From Ptiloglossa arizonensis (taxonomy: Eukaryota; Arthropoda; Insecta; Hymenoptera; Colletidae), in the NCBI RefSeq assembly GCF_051014685.1, contig NC_135053.1, forward strand, positions 2,480,001 to 2,544,000: 64,000 bases of DNA. The letters run 5' to 3'. Positions 46,001 through 58,540 of this stretch are shown here, piece by piece. A program made the translations under genes and the position numbers. Position 1 is the first letter of the stretch; each line of letters opens with the position of its first letter. Below the pieces are notes generated by a model. The model saw only the letters and a list, made by a program, of their open reading frames with translations. It ran no database searches and had not been told where the DNA came from.

Positions 46001-49000
46001 TCAGATTCAACAGAAATTTTGCGGATTGGTCAATCCGTTCGCGAGATATGGCAGTTTGGAGGTAAGAAACGCTTGCGAAACTCAAAATTATCGCAGTACT
46101 GATGCTCGAAACGAATAACTAGATCGGCCTAGGGGAAAAGTACGCGTACCGTTTTAATCGGGCGAGTTTCTACTTTCAGATGCAACAGAAATTTTGCGGA
46201 TTGGTCAATCCGTTCGCGAGATGTGGCAGTTTGGATGTAAGAAACGCTTGCGAAACTCAAAATTATCGCAGTTCTGATGTTCGAAACGAATAACTAGAAC
46301 GGCCTAGGGGAAAAGTACACATACCGTTGTAATCGGGCGAGTTTCTACTTTCAGATGCAACAGAAATTTTGCGGATTGGTCAATCCGTTCGCGAGATATG
46401 GCAGTTTGGTTGTAAGAAACGCTTGCGAAACTCAAAATTTTTGCAGTTCTGATGTTCGAAACGAATAACTAGAACGGCCTAGGTGAAAAGTACGCATACC
46501 GTTGTAATCGGGCGAGTTTCTACTTTCAGATGCAACGGAAATTTTGCGGATTGGTCAATCCGTTCGCGATATATGGCACTTTGGAGGTAAGAAACGCTTG
46601 CGAAACTCAAAATTAACGCAGTTCTGATGTTCGAAACGAATAACTAGAACGGCCTAGGTGAAAAGTACGCATACCGTTGTAATCGGGCGAGTTTCTACTT
46701 TCAGATGCAACAGAAATTTTGCGGATTGGTCAATCCGTTCGCGAGATGTGGCAGTTTGGAGGTAAGAAACGCTTGCGAAACTCAAAATTATCGCAGATCT
46801 GATGTTCGAAACGAATAACTAGAACGGCCTAGGGGAAAAGTACGCATACCATTGTATTCGGGCGAGTTTCTACTTTCAGATGCAACAGAAATTTTGCGGA
46901 TTGGTCAATCCGTTCGCGAGATTTGGCAGTTTGGAGGTAAGAAACGCTTGTGAAACTCAAAATTTTCGCAGTTCTGATGCTCGAAACGAATAACTAGAAC
47001 GGCCTAGGAGAAAACTACACATACCGTTGTAATCGGGCGAGTTTCTACTCTCAGATGCAACAGAAATTTTGCGGATTCGTCAATCCGTTCGCGAGATACG
47101 GCAGTTTGGGGGTAAGAAACGCTTGAGAAACTCAAAATTTTCGTAGCTCTGATGCGCGAAACGAATACCTAGAATGGCCTAGGGGAAAAGTACGCATACC
47201 GTTGAATTCGGGCGAGTTTCTACTTTCAGATGCAACAGAAATTTTGCGGATTGGTCAATCCGTTCGCGAGATATGGCAGTTTGGAGGTAAGAAACGCGTG
47301 AGAAACTCAAAATTTTCGCAGTTCTGATGCTCGAAACGAATAACTAGAACGGCCTAGGGGAAAAGTACGCATACCGTTGTAATCGGGCGAGTTTCTACTT
47401 TCAGATGCAACAGAAATATTGCGGATTGGTCAATCCGTTCGCGAGATATGGCAGTTTGGAGGTAAGAAACGCTTGAGAAACTCAAAATTTTCGTAGCTCT
47501 GATGCGCGAAACGAACACCTAGAATGGCCTCGGGGAAAAGTACGCATACCGTTGTATTCGGGCGAGTTTCTACTTTCAGATGCAACAGAAATATTGCGGA
47601 TTGGTCAATCCGTTCGCGAGATATGTCAGTTTGGGGGTAAGAAACGCTTGAAAAACTCAAAATTTTCGTAGCTCTGATGCGCGAAACGAATAACAAGAAC
47701 GGCCTAGTGGAAGAGTACGCATACCGTTGAATTCGGGCGAGTTTCTACTTTCAGATGCAACAGAAATTTTGCGGATTGGTCAATCCGTTCGCGAGATATG
47801 GCAGTTTGGAGGTAAGAAACGCGTGAGAAACTCAAAATTTTCGCAGTTCTGATGCTCGAAACGAATAACTAGAACGGCCTAGGGGAAAAGTACGCATACC
47901 GTTGTAATCGGGCGAGTTTCTACTTTCAGATGCGACAGAAATTTTGCGGATTGGTCAATCCGTTCGCGAGATATGGCAGTTTGGAAGTAAGAAACGCTTG
48001 AGAAACTCAAAATTTTCGTAGCTCTGATGCGCGAAACGAATACCTAGAATGGCCTAGGGGAAGAGTACGCATACCGTTGAATTCGGGCGAGTTTCTACTT
48101 TCAGATGCAACGGAAATTTTGCGGATTGGTCAATCCGTTCGCGAGATATGGCAGTTTGGAGGTAAGAAACGCGTGAGAAACTCAAAATTTTCGCAGTTCT
48201 GATGCTCGAAACGAATAACTAGAACGGCCTAGGGGAAAAGTACGCATACCGTTGTAATCGGGCGAGTTTCTACTTTCAGATGCGACAGAAATTTTGCGGA
48301 TTGGTCAATCCGTTCGCGAGATATGGCAGGTTGGAGGTAAGAAACGCTTGAGAAACTCAAAATTTTCGCAGTTCTGATGCTCGAAACGAATAACTAGGAC
48401 GGCCTAGAGGAAAACTACACATACCGTTGTAATCGGGCGAGTTTCTACTTTCAGATGCAACAGAAATTTTGCGGATTCGTCAATCCGTTCGCGCGATATG
48501 GCAGTTTGGGGGTAAGAAACGCTTGAGAAACTCAAAATTTTCGTAGCTCTGATGCGCGAAACGAATACCTAGAATGGCCTAGGGGAAGAGTACGCATACC
48601 GTTGAATTCGGGCGAGTTTCTACTTCCAGATGCAACAGAAATTTTGCGGATTGGTCAATCCGTTCGCGAGATATGGCAGTTTGGAGGTAAGAAACGCGTG
48701 AGAAACTCAAAATTTTCGCAGTTCTGATGCTCGAAACGAAAAACTAGAACGGCCTAGGGGAAAAGTACGCATACCGTTGTAATCGGGCGAGTTTCTACTT
48801 TCAGATGCGACAGAAATTTTGCGGATTGGTCAATCCGTTCGCGAGATATGGCAGTTTGGAGGTAAGAAACGCTTGAGAAACTCAAAATTTTCGCAGTTCT
48901 GATGCTCGAAACGAATAACTAGGACGGCCTAGAGGAAAACTACACATACCGTTGTAATCGGGCGAGTTTCTACTTTCAGATGCAACAGAAATTTTGCGGA

Positions 49001-51540
49001 TTCGTCAATCCGTTCGCGAGATATGGCAGTTTGGGGGAAAGAAACGCTTGAAAAACTCAAAATTTTCGTAGCTCTGATGCGCGAAACGAATACCTAGAAT
49101 GGCCTAGGGGAAAAGTACGCATACCGTTGAATTCGGGCGAGTTTCTACTTTCAGATGCAACAGAAATTTTGCGGATTGGTCAATCCGTTCGCGAGATATG
49201 GCAGTTTGGAGGTAAGAAACGCGTGAGAAACTCAAAATTTTCGCAGTTCTGATGCTCGAAACGAATAACTAGAACGGCCTAGGGGAAAAGTACGCATACC
49301 GTTGTAATCGGGCGAGTTTCTACTTTCAGATGCAACAGAAATATTGCGGATTGGTCAATCCGTTCGCGAGATATGGCAGTTTGGAGGTAAGAAACGCTTG
49401 AGAAACTCAAAATTTTCGTAGCTCTGATGCGCGAAACGAACACCTAGAATGGCCTCGGGGAAAAGTACGCATACCGTTGTATTCGGGCGAGTTTCTACTT
49501 TCAGATGCAACAGAAATATTGCGGATTGGTCAATCCGTTCGCGAGATATGTCAGTTTGGGGGTAAGAAACGCTTGAAAAACTCAAAATTTTCGTAGCTCT
49601 GATGCGCGAAACGAACACCTAGAATGGCCTCGGGGAAAAGTACGCATACCGTTGTAATCGGGCGAGTTTCTACTTTCAGATGCGACAGAAATTTTGCGGA
49701 TTGGTCAATCCGTTCGCGAGATATGGCAGTTTGGAAGTAAGAAACGCCTGAGAAACTCAAAATTTTCGTAGCTCTGATGCGCGAAACGAATAACAAGAAC
49801 GGCCTAGTGGAAGAGTACGCATACCGTTGAATTCGGGCGAGTTTCTACTTTCAGATGCAACAGAAATTTTGCGGATTGGTCAATCCGTTCGCGAGATATG
49901 GCAGTTTGGAGGTAAGAAACGCGTGAGAAACTCAAAATTTTCGCAGTTCTGATGCTCGAAACGAATAACTAGAACGGCCTAGGGGAAAAGTACGCATACC
50001 GTTGTAATCGGGCGAGTTTCTACTTTCAGATGCGACAGAAATTTTGCGGATTGGTCAATCCGTTCGCGAGATATGGCAGTTTGGAAGTAAGAAACGCTTG
50101 AGAAACTCAAAATTTTCGTAGCTCTGATGCGCGAAACGAATACCTAGAATGGCCTAGGGGAAGAGTACGCATACCGTTGAATTCGGGCGAGTTTCTACTT
50201 TCAGATGCAACGGAAATTTTGCGGATTGGTCAATCCGTTCGCGAGATATGGCAGTTTGGAGGTAAGAAACGCGTGAGAAACTCAAAATTTTCGCAGTTCT
50301 GATGCTCGAAACGAATAACTAGAACGGCCTAGGGGAAAAGTACGCATACCGTTGTATTCGGGCGAGTTTCTACTTTCAGATGCAACAGAAATATTGCGGA
50401 TTGGTCAATCCGTTCGCGAGATATGTCAGTTTGGGGGTAAGAAACGCTTGAAAAACTCAAAATTTTCGTAGCTCTGATGCGCGAAACGAACACCTAGAAT
50501 GGCCTCGGGGAAAAGTACGCATACCGTTGTAATCGGGCGAGTTTCTACTTTCAGATGCGACAGAAATTTTGCGGATTGGTCAATCCGTTCGCGAGATATG
50601 GCAGTTTGGAAGTAAGAAACGCCTGAGAAACTCAAAATTTTCGTAGCTCTGATGCGCGAAACGAATAACAAGAACGGCCTAGTGGAAGAGTACGCATACC
50701 GTTGAATTCGGGCGAGTTTCTACTTTCAGATGCAACAGAAATTTTGCGGATTGGTCAATCCGTTCGCGAGATATGGCAGTTTGGAGGTAAGAAACGCGTG
50801 AGAAACTCAAAATTTTCGCAGTTCTGATGCTCGAAACGAATAACTAGAACGGCCTAGGGGAAAAGTACGCATACCGTTGTAATCGGGCGAGTTTCTACTT
50901 TCAGATGCGACAGAAATTTTGCGGATTGGTCAATCCGTTCGCGAGATATGGCAGTTTGGAAGTAAGAAACGCTTGAGAAACTCAAAATTTTCGTAGCTCT
51001 GATGCGCGAAACGAATACCTAGAATGGCCTAGGGGAAGAGTACGCATACCGTTGAATTCGGGCGAGTTTCTACTTTCAGATGCAACGGAAATTTTGCGGA
51101 TTGGTCAATCCGTTCGCGAGATATGGCAGTTTGGAGGTAAGAAACGCGTGAGAAACTCAAAATTTTCGCAGTTCTGATGCTCGAAACGAATAACTAGAAC
51201 GGCCTAGGGGAAAAGTACGCATACCGTTGTAATCGGGCGAGTTTCTACTTTCAGATGCGACAGAAATTTTGCGGATTGGTCAATCCGTTCGCGAGATATG
51301 GCAGGTTGGAGGTAAGAAACGCTTGAGAAACTCAAAATTTTCGCAGTTCTGATGCTCGAAACGAATAACTAGGACGGCCTAGAGGAAAACTACACATACC
51401 GTTGTAATCGGGCGAGTTTCTACTTTCAGATGCAACAGAAATTTTGCGGATTCGTCAATCCGTTCGCGCGATATGGCAGTTTGGGGGTAAGAAACGCTTG
51501 AGAAACTCAAAATTTTCGTAGCTCTGATGCGCGAAACGAA
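40025..51540 (+). repeat. Satellite domain 2: about 2,800-bp (16-monomer) higher-order repeats
   Basis: Long variant strings recur at 2,800 bp: the paired gaacacctagaatggcctcgggg monomers near 41910, 44710 and 47510; the tatctagaacgg monomer at about 43141 and 45941; and aactttggcag at 40311, 42936 and 45736. The first spacing of the last marker is 2,625 bp, so copy 1 has 15 monomers. Copy 3 also lacks one monomer near 47690. From about 48360 shorter repeats (1,925 and 875 bp) take over. Two monomer families alternate here: one with gttctgatgctcg/taactagaacgg, the other with gctctgatgcgcg/tacctagaatgg. Confidence 0.88.
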
Positions 51541-54500
51541 TACCTAGAATGGCCTAGGGGAAAACTACACTTCCCGTTGTAATCGGGCGAGTTTCTACTT
51601 TCAGATGCAACAGAAATTTTGCGGATTCGTCAATCCGTTCGCGAGATATGGCAGTTTGGAGGTAAGAAACGCTTGAGAAACTCAAAATTTTCGCAGTTCT
51701 GATGCTCGAAACGAATAACTAGAACGGCCTAGAGGAAAACTACACATACCGTTGTAATCGGGCGAGTTTCTACTTTCAGATGCAACAGAAATTTTGCGGA
51801 TTCGTCAATCCGTTCGCGAGATATGGCAGTTTGGAGGTAAGAAACGCTTGAGAAACTCAAAATTTTCGCAGTTCTGATGCTCGAAACGAATAACTAGAAC
51901 GGCCTAGAGGAAAACTACACATACCGTTGTAATCGGGCGAGTTTCTACTTTCAGATGCAACAGAAATTTTGCGGATTCGTCAATCCGTTCGCGAGATATG
52001 GCAGTTTGGAGGTAAGAAACGCTTGAGAAACTCAAAATTTTCGCAGTTCTGATGCTCGAAACGAATAACTAGAACGGCCTAGAGGAAAACTACACTTCCC
52101 GTTGTAATCGGGCGAGTTTCTACTTTCAGATGCAACAGAAATTTAGCGGATTGGTCAATCCGTTCGCGAGATAAGGCAGTTTGGAGGCAAGAAACGCTTG
52201 AGAAACTCAAAATTTTCGCAGTTCTGATGCTCGAAACGAATAACTAGAACGGCCTAGGGGAAAAGTACGCATACCTTTGTAATCGGGCGAGTTTCTACTT
52301 TCAGATGCAACAGAAATTTTGCGGATTCGTCAATCCGTTCGCGAGATATGGCAGTTTGGAGGTAAGAAACGCTTGAGAAACTCAAAATTTTCGTAGTTCT
52401 GATGCGCGAAACGAATAACTAGAACGGCCTAGAGGAAGACTACACATCCCGTTATAATCGGGCGAGTTTCTACTTTCAGATGCAACAGAAATTTTGCGGA
52501 TTCGTCAATCCGTTCGCGAGATATGGCAGTTTGGAGGTAAGAAACGCTTGAGAAACTCAAAATTTTCGCAGTTCTGATGCACGAAACGAATAACTAGAAC
52601 GGCCTAGAGGAAAACTACACATACCGTTGTAATCGGGCGAGTTTCTACTTTCAGATGCAACAGAAATTTTGCGGATTCGTCAATCCGTTCGCGAGATATG
52701 GCAGTTTGGAGGTAAGAAACGCTTGAGAAACTCAAAATTTTCGCAGTTCTGATGCTCGAAACGAATAACTAGAACGGCCTAGAGGAAAACTACACATACC
52801 GTTGTAATCGGGCGAGTTTCTACTTTCAGATGCAACAGAAATTTTGCGGATTCGTCAATCCGTTCGCGAGATATGGCAGTTTGGAGGTAAGAAACGCTTG
52901 AGAAACTCAAAATTTTCGCAGTTCTGATGCTCGAAACGAATAACTAGAACGGCCTAGAGGAAAACTACACTTCCCGTTGTAATCGGGCGAGTTTCTACTT
53001 TCAGATGCAACAGAAATTTAGCGGATTGGTCAATCCGTTCGCGAGATAAGGCAGTTTGGAGGCAAGAAACGCTTGAGAAACTCAAAATTTTCGCAGTTCT
53101 GATGCTCGAAACGAATAACTAGAACGGCCTAGGGGAAAAGTACGCATACCTTTGTAATCGGGCGAGTTTCTACTTTCAGATGCAACAGAAATTTTGCGGA
53201 TTGGTCAATCCGTTCGCGAGATATGGCAGTTTGGATGTAAGAAACGCTTGAGAAGCTCAAAATTTTCGCAGTTCTGATGCTCGAAATGAATAACTAGAAC
53301 GGCCTAGAGGAAAACTACACTTCCCGTTGTAATCGGGCGAGTTTCTACTTTCAGATGCAACAGAAATTTTGCGGATTCGTCAATCCGTTCGCGAGATATG
53401 GCAGTTTGGGGGTAAGAAACGCTTGAGAAACTCAAAATTTTTGTACCTCTGATGCGCGAAACGAATAACTAGAACGGCCTAGAGGAAGACTACACATCCC
53501 GTTGTAATCGGGCGAGTTTCTACTTTCAGATGCAACAGAAATTTTGCGGATTCGTCAATCCGTTCGCGCGATATGGCAGTTTGGGGGTAAGAAACGCTTG
53601 AAAAACTCAAAATTTTCGTAGCTCTGATGCTTGAAATGAATAACTAGAACGGCCTAGAGGAAAACTACACATACCGTTGTAATCGGGCGAGTTTCTACTT
53701 TCAGATGCAACTGGAATTTTGCGGATTCGTCAATCCGTTCGCGAGATATGGCAGTTTGGGGGTAAGAAACGCTTGAAAAACTCAAAATTTTCGAAGCTCT
53801 GATGCGCGAAACGAACACCTAGAATGGCCTAGGGGAAAAGTACGCATACCGTTGTATTCGGGCGAGTTTCTACTTCCAGATGCAACAGAAATTTTGCGGA
53901 TTGGTCAATCCGTTCGCGAGATATGGCAGTTTGGAGGTAAGAAACGCTTGAGAAACTCAAAATTTTCGCAGTTCTGATGCTCGAAATGAACAACTAGAAC
54001 GGCCTAGAGGAAAACTACACTTCCCGTTGTAATCGGGCGAGTTTCTACTTTCAGATGCAACAGAAATTTTGCGGATTGGTCAATCCGTTCGCGAGATAGG
54101 GCAGTTTGGAGGTAAGAAACGCTTGAGAAACTCAAAATTTTCGCAGTTCTGATGCTCGAAACGAATAACTAGAACGGCCTAGGGGAAAAGTACGCATACC
54201 TTTGTAATCGGGCGAGTTTCTACTTTCAGATGCAACAGAAATTTTGCGGATTGGTCAATCCGTTCGCGAGATATGGCAGTTTGGAGGTAAGAAACGCTTG
54301 AGAAACTCAAAATTTTCGTAGTTCTGATGCGCGAAACGAATAACTAGAACGGCCTAGAGGAAGACTACACTTCCCGTTGTAATCGGGCGAGTTTCTACTT
54401 TCAGATGCAACAGAAATTTTGCGGATTCGTCAATCCGTTCGCGAGATATGGCAGTTTGGAGGTAAGAAACGCTTGAGAAACTCAAAATTTTCGCAGTTCT

Positions 54501-57500
54501 GATGCTCGAAACGAATAACTAGAACGGCCTAGAGGAAAACTACACATACCGTTGTAATCGGGCGAGTTTCTACTTTCAGATGCAACAGAAATTTTGCGGA
54601 TTCGTCAATCCGTTCGCGAGATATGGCAGTTTGGAGGTAAGAAACGCTTGAGAAACTCAAAATTTTCGCAGTTCTGATGCTCGAAACGAATAACTAGAAC
54701 GGCCTAGAGGAAAACTACACATACCGTTGTAATCGGGCGAGTTTCTACTTTCAGATGCAACAGAAATTTTGCGGATTCGTCAATCCGTTCGCGAGATATG
54801 GCAGTTTGGAGGTAAGAAACGCTTGAGAAACTCAAAATTTTCGTAGTTCTGATGCGCGAAACGAATAACTAGAACGGCCTAGAGGAAGACTACACATCCC
54901 GTTATAATCGGGCGAGTTTCTACTTTCAGATGCAACAGAAATTTTGCGGATTCGTCAATCCGTTCGCGAGATATGGCAGTTTGGAGGTAAGAAACGCTTG
55001 AGAAACTCAAAATTTTCGCAGTTCTGATGCACGAAACGAATAACTAGAACGGCCTAGAGGAAAACTACACATACCGTTGTAATCGGGCGAGTTTCTACTT
55101 TCAGATGCAACAGAAATTTTGCGGATTCGTCAATCCGTTCGCGAGATATGGCAGTTTGGAGGTAAGAAACGCTTGAGAAACTCAAAATTTTCGCAGTTCT
55201 GATGCTCGAAACGAATAACTAGAACGGCCTAGAGGAAAACTACACATACCGTTGTAATCGGGCGAGTTTCTACTTTCAGATGCAACAGAAATTTTGCGGA
55301 TTCGTCAATCCGTTCGCGAGATATGGCAGTTTGGAGGTAAGAAACGCTTGAGAAACTCAAAATTTTCGCAGTTCTGATGCTCGAAACGAATAACTAGAAC
55401 GGCCTAGAGGAAAACTACACTTCCCGTTGTAATCGGGCGAGTTTCTACTTTCAGATGCAACAGAAATTTAGCGGATTGGTCAATCCGTTCGCGAGATAAG
55501 GCAGTTTGGAGGCAAGAAACGCTTGAGAAACTCAAAATTTTCGCAGTTCTGATGCTCGAAACGAATAACTAGAACGGCCTAGGGGAAAAGTACGCATACC
55601 TTTGTAATCGGGCGAGTTTCTACTTTCAGATGCAACAGAAATTTTGCGGATTGGTCAATCCGTTCGCGAGATATGGCAGTTTGGATGTAAGAAACGCTTG
55701 AGAAGCTCAAAATTTTCGCAGTTCTGATGCTCGAAATGAATAACTAGAACGGCCTAGAGGAAAACTACACTTCCCGTTGTAATCGGGCGAGTTTCTACTT
55801 TCAGATGCAACAGAAATTTTGCGGATTCGTCAATCCGTTCGCGAGATATGGCAGTTTGGGGGTAAGATACGCTTGAGAAACTCAAAATTTTTGTACCTCT
55901 GATGCGCGAAACGAATAACTAGAACGGCCTAGAGGAAGACTACACATCCCGTTGTAATCGGGCGAGTTTCTACTTTCAGATGCAACAGAAATTTTGCGGA
56001 TTCGTCAATCCGTTCGCGCGATATGGCAGTTTGGGGGTAAGAAACGCTTGAAAAACTCAAAATTTTCGTAGCTCTGATGCTTGAAATGAATAACTAGAAC
56101 GGCCTAGAGGAAAACTACACATACCGTTGTAATCGGGCGAGTTTCTACTTTCAGATGCAACTGGAATTTTGCGGATTCGTCAATCCGTTCGCGAGATATG
56201 GCAGTTTGGGGGTAAGAAACGCTTGAAAAACTCAAAATTTTCGAAGCTCTGATGCGCGAAACGAACACCTAGAATGGCCTAGGGGAAAAGTACGCATACC
56301 GTTGTATTCGGGCGAGTTTCTACTTCCAGATGCAACAGAAATTTTGCGGATTGGTCAATCCGTTCGCGAGATATGGCAGTTTGGAGGTAAGAAACGCTTG
56401 AGAAACTCAAAATTTTCGCAGTTCTGATGCTCGAAATGAACAACTAGAACGGCCTAGAGGAAAACTACACATACCGTTGTAATCGGGCGAGTTTCTACTT
56501 TCAGATGCAACAGAAATTTTGCGGATTCGTCAATCCGTTCGCGAGATATGGCAGTTTGGAGGTAAGAAACGCTTGAGAAACTCAAAATTTTCGCAGTTCT
56601 GATGCTCGAAACGAATAACTAGAACGGCCTAGAGGAAAACTACACATACCGTTGTAATCGGGCGAGTTTCTACTTTCAGATGCAACAGAAATTTTGCGGA
56701 TTCGTCAATCCGTTCGCGAGATATGGCAGTTTGGAGGTAAGAAACGCTTGAGAAACTCAAAATTTTCGCAGTTCTGATGCTCGAAACGAATAACTAGAAC
56801 GGCCTAGAGGAAAACTACACTTCCCGTTGTAATCGGGCGAGTTTCTACTTTCAGATGCAACAGAAATTTAGCGGATTGGTCAATCCGTTCGCGAGATAAG
56901 GCAGTTTGGAGGCAAGAAACGCTTGAGAAACTCAAAATTTTCGCAGTTCTGATGCTCGAAACGAATAACTAGAACGGCCTAGGGGAAAAGTACGCATACC
57001 TTTGTAATCGGGCGAGTTTCTACTTTCAGATGCAACAGAAATTTTGCGGATTGGTCAATCCGTTCGCGAGATATGGCAGTTTGGATGTAAGAAACGCTTG
57101 AGAAGCTCAAAATTTTCGCAGTTCTGATGCTCGAAATGAATAACTAGAACGGCCTAGAGGAAAACTACACTTCCCGTTGTAATCGGGCGAGTTTCTACTT
57201 TCAGATGCAACAGAAATTTTGCGGATTCGTCAATCCGTTCGCGAGATATGGCAGTTTGGGGGTAAGATACGCTTGAGAAACTCAAAATTTTTGTACCTCT
57301 GATGCGCGAAACGAATAACTAGAACGGCCTAGAGGAAGACTACACATCCCGTTGTAATCGGGCGAGTTTCTACTTTCAGATGCAACAGAAATTTTGCGGA
57401 TTCGTCAATCCGTTCGCGCGATATGGCAGTTTGGGGGTAAGAAACGCTTGAAAAACTCAAAATTTTCGTAGCTCTGATGCTTGAAATGAATAACTAGAAC

Positions 57501-58540
57501 GGCCTAGAGGAAAACTACACATACCGTTGTAATCGGGCGAGTTTCTACTTTCAGATGCAACTGGAATTTTGCGGATTCGTCAATCCGTTCGCGAGATATG
57601 GCAGTTTGGGGGTAAGAAACGCTTGAAAAACTCAAAATTTTCGAAGCTCTGATGCGCGAAACGAACACCTAGAATGGCCTAGGGGAAAAGTACGCATACC
57701 GTTGTATTCGGGCGAGTTTCTACTTCCAGATGCAACAGAAATTTTGCGGATTGGTCAATCCGTTCGCGAGATATGGCAGTTTGGAGGTAAGAAACGCTTG
57801 AGAAACTCAAAATTTTCGCAGTTCTGATGCTCGAAATGAACAACTAGAACGGCCTAGAGGAAAACTACACTTCCCGTTGTAATCGGGCGAGTTTCTACTT
57901 TCAGATGCAACAGAAATTTTGCGGATTGGTCAATCCGTTCGCGAGATAGGGCAGTTTGGAGGTAAGAAACGCTTGAGAAACTCAAAATTTTCGCAGTTCT
58001 GATGCTCGAAACGAATAACTAGAACGGCCTAGGGGAAAAGTACGCATACCTTTGTAATCGGGCGAGTTTCTACTTTCAGATGCAACAGAAATTTTGCGGA
58101 TTGGTCAATCCGTTCGCGAGATATGGCAGTTTGGAGGTGAGAAACGCTTGAGAAACTCAAAATTTTCGCAGTTCTGATGCTCGAAACGAATAACTAGAAC
58201 GGCCTAGAGGAAAACTACACTTCCCGTTGTAATCGGGCGAGTTTCTACTTTCAGATGCAACAGAAATTTTGCGGATTCGTCAATCCGTTCGCGAGATATG
58301 GCAGTTTGGGGGTAAGAAACGCTTGAGAAACTCAAAATTTTGGTAGCTCTGATGCGCGAAACGAATAACTAGAACGGCCTAGAGGAAGACTACACATCCC
58401 GTTGTAATCGGGCGAGTTTCTACTTTCAGATGCAACAGAAATTTTGCGGATTCGTCAATCCGTTCGCGAGATATGGCAGTTTGGAGGTAACAAACGCTTG
58501 AGAAACTCAAAATTTTCGCAGTTCTGATGCTCGAAACGAA
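51540..58540 (+). repeat. Satellite domain 3: 2,450-bp (14-monomer) and 1,400-bp (8-monomer) repeats
   Basis: Monomers here typically read gaggaaaactacacatacc or ...cacttcccg and cggattcgtcaatccg. Markers: atttagcgga at 52141, 53016, 55466 and 56866 (spacings 875, 2450 and 1400 bp); the aactggaatttt variant with landmarks at 53711, 56161 and 57561 (2450 and 1400 bp); and agaggaagac followed by tacacatcccgttataatcg at 52431 and 54881 (2450 bp). All spacings are exact multiples of 175. Confidence 0.88.

Noticed and set aside
24229..50671. Recurring 63-, 76-, 81- and 87/88-codon open frames in the satellite
   Set aside because: They appear wherever one stop in the 175-bp monomer is mutated (for example taactag to taactgg), spanning part of two or three monomers in different frames. 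They mark HOR copies but are not genes.
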